Shown in pieces: positions 7,667-15,130 of a DNA stretch of 64,000 nucleotides. Source of the DNA: JBGVSA01 sp041807905 (GTDB lineage: Bacteria > Pseudomonadota > Gammaproteobacteria > Burkholderiales > Rhodocyclaceae). The DNA lies in assembly GCF_041807905.1 (NCBI RefSeq), contig NZ_JBGVSA010000004.1:62001-126000 (forward strand), in the 5' to 3' direction. The notes under the pieces were generated by a model. That model worked only from the letters and a program-made list of their open reading frames with translations, ran no database searches and had not been told where the DNA came from. A program made the translations under genes and the position numbers. How positions within the stretch are numbered: the first letter of the stretch is position 1; the number at the start of each line of letters is the position of its first letter.

Positions 7667-9439
7667 CTAGAGCTTGCCCGCGCCGGCGTTGGCCGTGACC
7701 TTGGCCTTGATGCCGGTCGTTGCTTCCAGCGTGTAGCTGTAGACGCTGGACGGCTTCCAGACCGTGTCGGTGCTCAGCAGAACCGGCTTGCTCGCAGCGG
7801 CGGCGGCAATGTTGGCGGCCGCGAAGATGTCCTGCGGGGCGCCATTGAGCACGGAGCCTGCGTCGTAGTAATACGTGTTCTGACCGACGTCTGCCGATGT
7901 GCCAGTGGTGGGCGAAGCCTTGTGCCACACATAGAACATCGAGTTCACGCTGGCCTTGGTCGTGTTGCCCGACGGAGCGTCCTGGATGTCGAAGACGTTG
8001 TTTTCCGAATAGATCTTCGACAGGTAGCCGATGCCCATGCCGTACAGGAAGCGGTTGTTCGGCACCGGGATGTTGTCGCTGTCGATCGGTGCGTACTGGC
8101 CGGTGTAGCCGACCTGGCCGCTGTAGTAGTTGTCATAGACGTGAACCTTGCCGAAGCGCACTCGCGGCAGGCGCTGGCCAGCGTTTTCCCACCAGTTATG
8201 GTGCAGCGTGACCGACAGGGCGCCGAGGCCGTTGGTGGAGATGCCGGTCGTGCTGTCGTAGGTGCCGACGGAGTCCGAGCCGCCAATCAGGTGCGTCTTG
8301 TCGTGGTTCTTCACGTGGTTGTACGACAGGGTCACGTAGTTCGACCTGTTGGTGATATCCACGGCGCCGTCATGGTGCTCGACGACGTAGTCCAGACCCT
8401 TGTGCGGCAGTTCGAAGACCGACGGGAACATCCAGTCCTCACGATCGCCATCGGTGAAGGTGCAGTGGTCGATCCACACGTGCGTGCCGCCAGACAGGCT
8501 CAGCGTGTCGTAGTTCGAGTTCCAGTGGCCGCCCGGACACATCTGCGGGCCGGTCGTGGCATCGACGTACGTGGCCTGGCAGCCCGGCTTGGTGGTGTCG
8601 AGCACCCACGAGTCGGTCGGATCCCAGGCCGGGAAGTAGTCGAACGAATCTTCGAACGTGATGTTGCGCACGACCACGTTGTCGGTGCCGTCGCCGATCG
8701 AAATCTGGCCCTTGATGATGCGAGCGTCCGAGCCCAGGCCGATGAGCGAAGTATTGGAGCCCAGTGCGACCTTGACGACCTTGGACTGATTGCCCGAAGA
8801 CGTGGTGCGGAGTGTCTCCTGCGTGCCGGACGGCTTCTTCGGCTTGTTCGTGGTATCCAGCGTCGTATTCCAGACGCTCGGCTTGTAGGCGGCGACATAG
8901 GCGTCAAAGCTATAGCCGGGGGCCGCGTAGTCAGCTTCCTTCAGCTCGACCAGTGCCTTGTTCATCGACAGCGTGATGGTGCCCTTGACGTAGATGATCT
9001 TCTTCGTCGTATCGAGCGTGCCGGTGAAGGAGCCGTCGTCGTTGATCACGGCATTGGTGTAGAGCGCCTGGATCAGTTCGTTGCGGTTGGTGACCGTGTA
9101 GGTGTGCGCTGCGTCGGCGCCGTTGCCGCCGGACGTGCCCGTCGCGCCCAGATTGTTGGTGCCGACCATGGCCCAGCCATCCGCACCGAGCGAGCCCACC
9201 GGCAGTGCGCTGCTGGAGGACGAACTCGAGGAACTGGTCGAGGAGCTCGACGAGCTGCTCGATGAGGAGCTCGTCGAAGAGCTGACCGAAGACGAGCTGC
9301 TCGAAGTCGAACTGCTCGACGAGGACGTCGTGGAACTGGAAGAAGAGGTGCTGGAAGAGCCGTCGTCGTCGCTGCCGCAGGCCACGAGGGTGGCGCTGAG
9401 CAGGGCGGCGAGCAGCAGCGAGGGTGCTTGCCGATTCAT
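7667..9439 (-). CDS. Pectate lyase, polysaccharide lyase family 1, lipoprotein
   Basis: A 590-residue exported protein. Residues 1-21 are a lipoprotein signal with lipobox LVAC (Cys21). Residues 28-77 are almost pure serine with a few threonines, forming a linker. The rest is a parallel beta-helix of family PL1, shown by HVWIDHCTF, then HDGAVDITNRSNYVTLSYNHVK and GQRLPRVRFGKVHVYDNYYSG with the catalytic arginine region. The enzyme should cleave polygalacturonate by beta-elimination, probably anchored to the outer membrane. The ATG at 9439 has GGAGGAG in front; longer forms would bury the signal peptide. Together with the oligogalacturonate lyase 2 kb away it suggests pectin use. Confidence 0.9.
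   Translation of the reverse strand: MNRQAPSLLLAALLSATLVACGSDDDGSSSTSSSSSTTSSSSSSTSSSSSSVSSSTSSSSSSSSSSSTSSSSSSSSSALPVGSLGADGWAMVGTNNLGATGTSGGNGADAAHTYTVTNRNELIQALYTNAVINDDGSFTGTLDTTKKIIYVKGTITLSMNKALVELKEADYAAPGYSFDAYVAAYKPSVWNTTLDTTNKPKKPSGTQETLRTTSSGNQSKVVKVALGSNTSLIGLGSDARIIKGQISIGDGTDNVVVRNITFEDSFDYFPAWDPTDSWVLDTTKPGCQATYVDATTGPQMCPGGHWNSNYDTLSLSGGTHVWIDHCTFTDGDREDWMFPSVFELPHKGLDYVVEHHDGAVDITNRSNYVTLSYNHVKNHDKTHLIGGSDSVGTYDSTTGISTNGLGALSVTLHHNWWENAGQRLPRVRFGKVHVYDNYYSGQVGYTGQYAPIDSDNIPVPNNRFLYGMGIGYLSKIYSENNVFDIQDAPSGNTTKASVNSMFYVWHKASPTTGTSADVGQNTYYYDAGSVLNGAPQDIFAAANIAAAAASKPVLLSTDTVWKPSSVYSYTLEATTGIKAKVTANAGAGKL
9209..9358. repeat. Low-complexity DNA encoding the serine linker
   Basis: This run of mixed serine codons encodes linker residues 28-77 of the pectate lyase. 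On the plus strand it reads as imperfect gagctc/gacgag-like units. It is a coding low-complexity tract, not a CRISPR or non-coding repeat. Its length may vary between strains by slippage. Confidence 0.7.
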
Positions 9440-9464
9440 GTGTGAGTCTCCTCCGGGTGTAAAT

Positions 9465-9474
9465 ATGTCAGACA
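9465..9474. promoter_or_regulatory. ATGTCAGACA palindromic site near the pectate lyase start
   Basis: TGTC-A-GACA is a small palindrome 26 bases upstream of the pectate lyase start codon. The core TCAGACA recurs in direct orientation nine bases further on (9477-9483). A related ATGTCTGACAT sits at 9623-9633 in the same divergent region. This could be a pair of operator half-sites, but the motif is short and no regulator gene is adjacent. Confidence 0.3.
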
Positions 9475-9622
9475 ATTCAGACACTTGCGGACTGGTCATC
9501 TGAAGACCCGGTAATTTTGTGAGTTTGCCCATGTTTCTGGCGCTTTGTGATCGATAACAATTTGCCCGAAACGACGCCGACTATACGCTTCACTATTTCG
9601 GTACAGCAAGCCGTCTGCATAC

Positions 9623-9633
9623 ATGTCTGACAT
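9623..9633. promoter_or_regulatory. ATGTCTGACAT palindrome, second copy
   Basis: A perfect 5+1+5 palindrome matching the site at 9465 in the core TGTC-N-GACA. It lies between the pectate lyase gene and the divergent antiporter gene, about 130 bases before the antiporter start. Confidence 0.3.
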
Positions 9634-9761
9634 TGTGGTGCGCGAATACAACGTCCCTGTTTCGCGCATGGGCCCTTTGCGCTCGGCATGCGCGATTTGC
9701 GATCATCCGCGACAGTCATAGACAGGCAAAAAAACTCTTCGCCCCACCCAGGAGCCGCCCC

Positions 9762-11564
9762 ATGCTCGCCCAAGTCGCCATTTTTCTTGCCGCAGCCATC
9801 GTGATGGTGCCCATTGCCCGGCGCTTCGGCCTCGGCGCCGTGCTCGGCTACCTGGCCGCCGGCGTGCTCATCGGGCCGTGGGGCATGCGGCTCATCGACG
9901 GGGTGGAAACAACGCTGAGCTTTGGGGAATTCGGTGTTGAACTCATGCTCTTCGTGATCGGGCTGGAACTGCAACCTCAACGCCTGTGGGTGCTGCGCCG
10001 GCTGGTGTTCGGGTTGGGCGGTGCGCAAGTGTTGCTGACCGCGGTGCTGGTCGGCGGTGCGGCGCTGTGGCTTGGGCTGAGCTGGCAGGCCGGCGTGGTG
10101 GTCGGGCTGGCGCTGGCCATGTCATCCACCGCGCTGGTGTTGCAGACGCTGGCGGAAAAGCACCAACTGACCGATCGTCACGGCCGCAACGCTTTCGCCA
10201 TCCTTCTCTTCCAGGATCTGTCGGTGATCCCCATCCTGGCTCTGTTGCCCCTGCTGGGGGGCGAGTCGACCGCCGGCAGCGACTGGCACGATGCACTGCG
10301 CGGTGTGGCGGTCATCGTGGGGGTGATCTGGGGGGGCCGCACGCTGTTGCGGCCGGCGCTGAAGTGGATCGCCACCAGCGGCGCGCGCGAGAGTTTCACC
10401 GCCGCCGCCCTGTTCGTCGTGGTGGGCGTGACGCTGTTGATGGAATACGCCGGGCTGACCGCGTCGCTGGGTGCCTTCCTCGCCGGCATGCTGCTGGCTG
10501 ATTCGGAATACCGTCACGAACTGGAAGCCGACATCGAGCCATTCAAGGGCCTGTTCCTCGGCCTGTTCTTCATCGCCATCGGCATGAGCGCCAACGTGGG
10601 GCTGTTGCTGTCGCAACCGCTGTCCTTGCTGGCTGGCGTGGTCGGATTCATGGCCATCAAGTTCGCCGCCCTGTACCTGATCGGGCGCGTGGCCGGCGGG
10701 GCGCGCTCTGCGGCGCGACGGCTGGCGATCTCATTGGCGCAGGGCGGTGAATTCGCCTTCGTGCTGTTCGCACTGGGGCGCAATCATGGTGTGCTGAGCG
10801 AGCCTCAGGCCGCATGGCTGGTGATGGTCGTCACCCTGTCGATGCTGTGCGCCCCGCTACTCTTCGTGCTCGAAGAAAAGCTCCTCACGCCATGGTTCGA
10901 CCGCGACGTCGAGCGCCCCTTCGATGCCGTGGCCGATCCGGGACGTCCGGTCATCATCGCCGGCTTCGGGCGCGTCGGGCAGATCGTGTCGCGCCTGTTG
11001 GCGCTGCGGCGAATCCCCTTCACAGTCTTGGACGCCAGCGCCCAGCAGGTGGATTTCGTGCGGCGCTTCGGCAACAAGGTGTATTACGGCGACGCTTCGC
11101 GACTGGATGTGCTGATGGCCGCCGGCATCGACAAGGCGCGTCTGTTCGTGCTCGCCATCGATGACGTCGAAGCCTCGATCAAGACGGCCGAACTCGTGCG
11201 CGCGCACTTTCCCAAGCTGCCGATCTACGCACGTGCGCGCAATCGATTTCACGCCTACAAGCTGATGGATATCGGCGTGGAGGCGCTGGTGCGCGAAACG
11301 TTCTTCAGCAGCACGCAACTGGGGCGCGACGTATTGCGCGGTCTCGACGTACCGGCCCAGGACGTGGATGTGCTGATTGAGCGCTTCATCGCCCACGACG
11401 AGCAATCATTGCGCCGCCAGCACGCGGTCTATCAGGACGAGGCGGCGCTCATCCAGACGAGTCGTCAGGCGGCCGCCGAGCTGCGCGGGCTGTTCGAGGA
11501 GGACGCCGCCGCACAGCGTATCGCGCAGCCGGCGGACCCGGCTCGAGCCGGTGCGCCTTCGTGA
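9762..11564 (+). CDS. Kef-type monovalent cation:proton antiporter (CPA2 family)
   Basis: A 600-residue membrane protein. The N-terminal 385 or so residues form a sodium/proton exchanger domain with 10-12 helices (LGYLAAGVLIGPWG, then FGEFGVELMLFVIGLELQP and FLAGMLLADSEYRHELEADIEPFKGL). After a linker a TrkA-N/RCK nucleotide-binding domain follows (VIIAGFGRVGQIVSRLL, with the GxGxxG turn). The layout is that of KefB/KefC/YbaL potassium efflux systems. No KefF/KefG-type quinone reductase partner is adjacent. The ATG at 9762 is preceded by AGGAG; in-frame codons upstream have no transport-like sequence. Confidence 0.88.
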   Translation: MLAQVAIFLAAAIVMVPIARRFGLGAVLGYLAAGVLIGPWGMRLIDGVETTLSFGEFGVELMLFVIGLELQPQRLWVLRRLVFGLGGAQVLLTAVLVGGAALWLGLSWQAGVVVGLALAMSSTALVLQTLAEKHQLTDRHGRNAFAILLFQDLSVIPILALLPLLGGESTAGSDWHDALRGVAVIVGVIWGGRTLLRPALKWIATSGARESFTAAALFVVVGVTLLMEYAGLTASLGAFLAGMLLADSEYRHELEADIEPFKGLFLGLFFIAIGMSANVGLLLSQPLSLLAGVVGFMAIKFAALYLIGRVAGGARSAARRLAISLAQGGEFAFVLFALGRNHGVLSEPQAAWLVMVVTLSMLCAPLLFVLEEKLLTPWFDRDVERPFDAVADPGRPVIIAGFGRVGQIVSRLLALRRIPFTVLDASAQQVDFVRRFGNKVYYGDASRLDVLMAAGIDKARLFVLAIDDVEASIKTAELVRAHFPKLPIYARARNRFHAYKLMDIGVEALVRETFFSSTQLGRDVLRGLDVPAQDVDVLIERFIAHDEQSLRRQHAVYQDEAALIQTSRQAAAELRGLFEEDAAAQRIAQPADPARAGAPS

Positions 11565-11589
11565 CGCACCGGTCCTGGATGGTGTTGGC

Positions 11590-12747
11590 TCAGGCGGGCA
11601 GATCGACGAGGTAGATCGCCGGCTCGCCTTCGAAGTCGGACGTATAGAGCACGTGCTTCTCGTCCGGCGTGAAGGCCGGATGCGGATGCGTGACCTGCCG
11701 GTTGGCGCGGTATTCCCGCCACGATGTGTTGTGGCGGCAGATACGGTGGGTGCTCTTGTCGCGGAAGTCGAACAGGTACAGGTACGGATCGGTCGCCTGC
11801 TCGTGCCCGGATGTATCGGCCATGTCCTGCGGCGTGCCGGAGCCGTCCGCCACGGCCAACGTGCCATCGAAGTTGCTCATCAGGTGCGAGCAGGCCGGCA
11901 TGGGCATGAGCACTTCATTTTCGAGCGTCACCGGATCGGCCGTGCAGATCCAGCGGTCATGCTCGCCGCGGCGCAGATAAGACACGTACATCATCTTCGA
12001 GCCGTCGGGCACCCAGAATTCGTGCGTGCAGCGCTCGCCCGGTTCGTGCTGCTTGATCTTGCGGATGTGGCTGCCGTCTTCATCGATCAGCCACATGCGC
12101 GCGTCGACCAGGTCGAGCGGGCCTTCATGGCAGTAGCCAACCGTGTTGTCGTCGAACGGGCGATAGATCGGGTGCCCGGTCCACTTCGCTTGTTCCAGCA
12201 GCGTGCGAGCCTTGCCGGTTTCGATGTCGATGGAAATCAATCGGCAGCGCGGATTGCGCAGGAACTGTTCGCGGAATTCCTGCCACGTGGCCAGCGGCAT
12301 GAGCTCGCCGTCCACGACTTCAATGCCGACGAGTTTCGTGCCGGCGGAATTCACGCCCCACGTACCGTAGCCGACCCAGCCGGCAGGCACGTCGTAGACG
12401 ACCTTCTCTTCGAGCGATTCGAGGTCGACGCGGCGCAGTTGGCGCCCGTTCTTCACGTAGTACAGGTATTGCTCGTCGGCCGACAGGAAGCAGCCGAAAG
12501 TATTGTCGCCCTTGCCTTCAGTGAGTTGGCGCGCGGTCTGCGTGGCCATGTCCAGCAGGTAGCAGTTCCAGTCGCCGTCGAACCAGGCGCCGAAGAGCAA
12601 CTTGCTGCCATCATCGAACCAGCACTTCTGGTAGAAGTAATTCCGGTGACAGGTGACGTCGGGCGGAGTCAGGCGCGTAATCGTGGCGCCGGTGTCCGGG
12701 TCGGTGAAGGTATGGAATTCAAGCTGGATGGTGTCGCCTTTTGCCAC
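11590..12747 (-). CDS. ogl: Oligogalacturonate lyase, family PL22
   Basis: A 385-residue cytoplasmic enzyme that splits unsaturated di- and oligogalacturonates to 5-keto-4-deoxyuronate. It follows the PL22 pattern throughout: AKGDTIQLEFHTFTDPDTG, TRLTPPDVTCHRNYFYQKC, and repeats of a beta-propeller. The metal ligands known for the family (Gln, His, His, plus an earlier His) are visible as QVTHPH at 351-356 and CSH at 288; the proposed base His is at 242 (THEFW). The start is a GTG at 12747 with GAGG seven bases upstream, giving the family's normal length. Upstream in-frame codons overlap a strong terminator hairpin and are not coding. Confidence 0.92.
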   Translation of the reverse strand: MAKGDTIQLEFHTFTDPDTGATITRLTPPDVTCHRNYFYQKCWFDDGSKLLFGAWFDGDWNCYLLDMATQTARQLTEGKGDNTFGCFLSADEQYLYYVKNGRQLRRVDLESLEEKVVYDVPAGWVGYGTWGVNSAGTKLVGIEVVDGELMPLATWQEFREQFLRNPRCRLISIDIETGKARTLLEQAKWTGHPIYRPFDDNTVGYCHEGPLDLVDARMWLIDEDGSHIRKIKQHEPGERCTHEFWVPDGSKMMYVSYLRRGEHDRWICTADPVTLENEVLMPMPACSHLMSNFDGTLAVADGSGTPQDMADTSGHEQATDPYLYLFDFRDKSTHRICRHNTSWREYRANRQVTHPHPAFTPDEKHVLYTSDFEGEPAIYLVDLPA

Positions 12748-12771
12748 GTGCTGCCTCGTAAGACTCGTTGC

Positions 12772-12813
12772 AGAAAAAAAGAGGCCCGAAGACGGAGGAT
12801 GACTTCGGGCCAT
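12772..12813 (-). terminator. Intrinsic terminator inside the ogl leader
   Basis: On the minus strand GGCCCGAAG pairs with CTTCGGGCC across an 11-base loop, followed by TC and seven T. It lies only about 25 bases before the ogl start codon and there is no minus-strand gene upstream of it. It must therefore end either a leader transcript (attenuation) or a small RNA. Confidence 0.75.
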
Positions 12814-12892
12814 GGCGATCCGATGTGCCGGAACCCTGGGCACACATGCACGGTACCGCCGTGACCGCAGTATCGGCAGGCGGGCAAGGCGT

Positions 12893-12961
12893 GTCTTGTA
12901 AATTTGCGACATGCCATGGTGCAGATCAGGCGGCTTTCGAAATGTCGCTTTTTTACAAGAC
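12893..12961. repeat. Long inverted repeat between ogl and the solute-binding protein gene
   Basis: Arm one is GTCTTGTAAA, TTT, GCGACAT; arm two is ATGTCGC, TTT, TTTACAAGAC. They pair except for three central positions. In a plus-strand RNA the mismatches are U-U, and in a minus-strand RNA A-A. It could also work at DNA level as a two-half-site operator shared by the divergent genes. Confidence 0.7.
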
Positions 12962-13042
12962 TTCTTTGTGGACTCCAAAAATACTCCTCACTACGAGGCG
13001 TCGAATGAGCGCCCGTGGATAAGTTGAGTTGAGGAGACCCGC

Positions 13043-14938
13043 ATGACGAAGTATTCCCGGACGCTGATCGCCACCATCGTGGCGGCCACGCTGCCGGCCG
13101 CTGCGCTGGCATATACCCAGGCGCCGATGCTGGCCAGCGATGCAAAGCTGCCACCCGTCGACAAACGCCTGCCCGATAAACCCCTGGTGATCAAACCCAT
13201 CCAGGCAAATGGCGTCTATGGCGGGACGCTGCGCACCGTCGTGCGGGCCACTGGCGACCAGAACGGCATTCTGCGCACCATCGGCAACCAGGGCCTGACG
13301 CACTGGACGCAGGACGGCAACGGCGTCGAGCCCTACGTGGCCGAAAGCTATACCGTCAGCGCCGATGCGTCCGAGTACACCTTCCATCTTCGCAAGGGCA
13401 TGAAGTGGTCCGATGGCGCGCCGTTTACCGCTGACGACATCGTCTTCGCAATGAACGACCTCATCCTGAACAAGGAATTCTTCGGCCAGACCCTCGACAT
13501 GTACATGGTTGGCGGCAAGGCACCCGAAGTAACCAAGGTCGATGACTTCACCGTCAAGTTCAAGTTCGCAGCGCCCTACCTGACCTTCCCTGAATGGCTG
13601 GCTGCGCCCTACGGACAGCACCAGGTGCTGTACGCCAAGCACTACTGCCAGCAGTTCCATCCCAAGTACAACAAGAACGTGTCCGAGCTGTTCGCCAAAA
13701 ACAACGTGAAGGACTGGCCTACGCTCATGCGCGCCAAATGTGCCGACACGGAAGTGCCGTCGCGCTGGGCTACGCCGGAGCGCCCGACGCTGGACCCGTG
13801 GATCGTCAAGGAGCCGTATGGCGGTACCGCGCAGCGCGTGCTCATGGAGCGCAACCCGTATTACTGGCAGGTCGACCCGTCGGGCAAGCAGTTGCCGTAC
13901 ATCGATCGCGTGCAGTTCGCCGTGATCTCCGATGTGCAGGCGGCGCTCCTGCAGGCCACCAACGGCCAGTTCGACTTTGAAGGCCGCATGTTCGTCGACG
14001 TGACGAACCGCCCGGTACTGCTGAAGAACCAGCAGAAAGGCGGCTACAAGGTCTTCGGCCAGGTCAGCACCAACGCCAACGCGGCGGGGCTGTGGCTGAA
14101 CCAGACAACGAAGAACGACAAGCTGCGCCCGTTCATCACCAACCACGATTTCCGCGCCGCGCTGTCGCACGCGATGGACCGCGAAGAGATCAACAAGGTG
14201 GTGTATTACGGGCTGGCTTCGCCGTGGCAGAGCGGGCCGTTCAAGGAGAGCAAGTGGTACAACGAAAAGCTTGGCACGCAGTATCTCAAGCACGACGTCG
14301 ATACCGCCAACAAGATGCTCGACGCACTCGGCCTGACCAAGCGCGACAGCGACGGCTACCGCGAATATCCGAACGGCGGGCGTGTGCAGCTCGAAGCGAT
14401 CGTCATGATCGACCGCACGCACATGATCGCCACACTGGAACTCATCCGTCGCCAGTGGAAGCGTGTCGGCGTCGAACTGACCATCAACGCGGCCGAGCGC
14501 TCCCTGGCGACCAACCGCGCGGTCAATAACGACTACGACGTGAGCATCGACGTGTTCCCGGGTGGGCTGGACGCTACGCTCGCTCCGCGTGCGTACGTCG
14601 CGAACTATCCGCTCGAATCGCGCCAGAGCCTGGAATGGGTGAAGTGGTACCTGACGCAGGGCAAGCAAGGTGTGGAGCCCTCGCCGAGCATGAAGAAGCG
14701 CATGGCGCTGTACGACCAGTGGCGCTCGGCGAAGACGCCGGCCGAAGCGGACAAGCTGTTCCGCGAAGTGTTGCAGATCGCTGCCGACGAGTTCGAAGTG
14801 ATCGGCACGGTGCGCCCGGCGCCGGTGACCACCATCCGCAGCCTCAAGCTGCAGAACGTGAACGAAAAGGCTCCGTTCAGTTGGCCGCTGGGCTCGCCGG
14901 CCCTGTCGCTGCCGCAGCAGTGGTGGTTCAAGAACTGA
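13043..14938 (+). CDS. Family 5 ABC transporter solute-binding protein
   Basis: A 631-residue periplasmic protein with a signal peptide (residues 1-23, ending AAALA). The SBP_bac_5 fold shows as YGGTLRTVVRATGDQNG, then VAESYTVSADASEYTFHLRKGMKWSDG followed by PFTADDIVFAM, and DFRAALSHAMDREEINKVVYYG. The family binds peptides, nickel or oligosaccharides. The divergent oligogalacturonate lyase gene makes an oligouronide or oligosaccharide ligand attractive, but this is inference from context. No permease or ATPase genes are adjacent, so its partners must lie elsewhere. GAGGAG precedes the ATG and a terminator follows. Confidence 0.85.
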   Translation: MTKYSRTLIATIVAATLPAAALAYTQAPMLASDAKLPPVDKRLPDKPLVIKPIQANGVYGGTLRTVVRATGDQNGILRTIGNQGLTHWTQDGNGVEPYVAESYTVSADASEYTFHLRKGMKWSDGAPFTADDIVFAMNDLILNKEFFGQTLDMYMVGGKAPEVTKVDDFTVKFKFAAPYLTFPEWLAAPYGQHQVLYAKHYCQQFHPKYNKNVSELFAKNNVKDWPTLMRAKCADTEVPSRWATPERPTLDPWIVKEPYGGTAQRVLMERNPYYWQVDPSGKQLPYIDRVQFAVISDVQAALLQATNGQFDFEGRMFVDVTNRPVLLKNQQKGGYKVFGQVSTNANAAGLWLNQTTKNDKLRPFITNHDFRAALSHAMDREEINKVVYYGLASPWQSGPFKESKWYNEKLGTQYLKHDVDTANKMLDALGLTKRDSDGYREYPNGGRVQLEAIVMIDRTHMIATLELIRRQWKRVGVELTINAAERSLATNRAVNNDYDVSIDVFPGGLDATLAPRAYVANYPLESRQSLEWVKWYLTQGKQGVEPSPSMKKRMALYDQWRSAKTPAEADKLFREVLQIAADEFEVIGTVRPAPVTTIRSLKLQNVNEKAPFSWPLGSPALSLPQQWWFKN

Positions 14939-14964
14939 TCGACGGATCGGCTGCTTGATGCAAG

Positions 14965-15003
14965 ACACGCGCCCCGCCGGATTCCGGCGGGGCGTGTTCT
15001 TTG
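14965..15003 (+). terminator. Intrinsic terminator after the solute-binding protein gene
   Basis: ACACGCGCCCCGCCGG and CCGGCGGGGCGTGT make a long GC-rich stem with a three-base loop, followed by a T-rich TTCTTT. Confidence 0.75.
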
Positions 15004-15055
15004 GCGCCTGATCGTTTTCAGTCAAGCGGTCGGCCCGTCTTTTTACCTTCGTTTG

Positions 15056-15083
15056 CTTGAATCTTTTTGCACGGCCTCCATCT
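15056..15083 (+). promoter_or_regulatory. Sigma-32 (heat-shock) promoter of htpX
   Basis: CTTGAA at 15056-15061, a 14-base spacer, then CTCCATCT at 15076-15083, close to the RpoH consensus CTTGAA / CCCCATnT. Transcription would start near 15090, about 40 bases before the htpX ATG. Confidence 0.7.
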
Positions 15084-15130
15084 AAGCGGGAGCGCATGAG
15101 CGCTTTTTTGCTGAAAGGCAGGTTGTAGCA

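Larger units (their letters stand above)
12772..12961 (-). ncRNA. Candidate structured leader RNA or small RNA upstream of ogl
   Basis: Reading the minus strand from 12961, a 20-base inverted repeat (arms 12942-12961 and 12893-12912, 17 of 20 matched, 29-base loop) comes first. A small stem CACGG/CCGTG follows around 12850-12864, and then the terminator hairpin at 12772-12813. The total is about 190 bases. This arrangement looks like a riboswitch/attenuator or a stand-alone small RNA. It does not match any RNA family that I recognise, and no transcript evidence exists here. Confidence 0.4.

Noticed and set aside
7541..9265. Plus-strand frame opposite the pectate lyase gene, with a Glu/Leu-rich antisense of the serine linker
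   Set aside because: The acidic repeat arises only from reading serine codons backwards.
9209..9358. Repeated units that could be taken for a CRISPR or satellite
   Set aside because: Units are irregular, there are no spacers, and the tract is in frame as a serine linker of a signal-peptide protein.
12748..12978. N-terminal extension of oligogalacturonate lyase or a leader peptide through the ogl leader
   Set aside because: The open frame runs through the terminator hairpin, the family starts at the GTG at 12747, and no stop-delimited short peptide with its own ribosome-binding site is seen.
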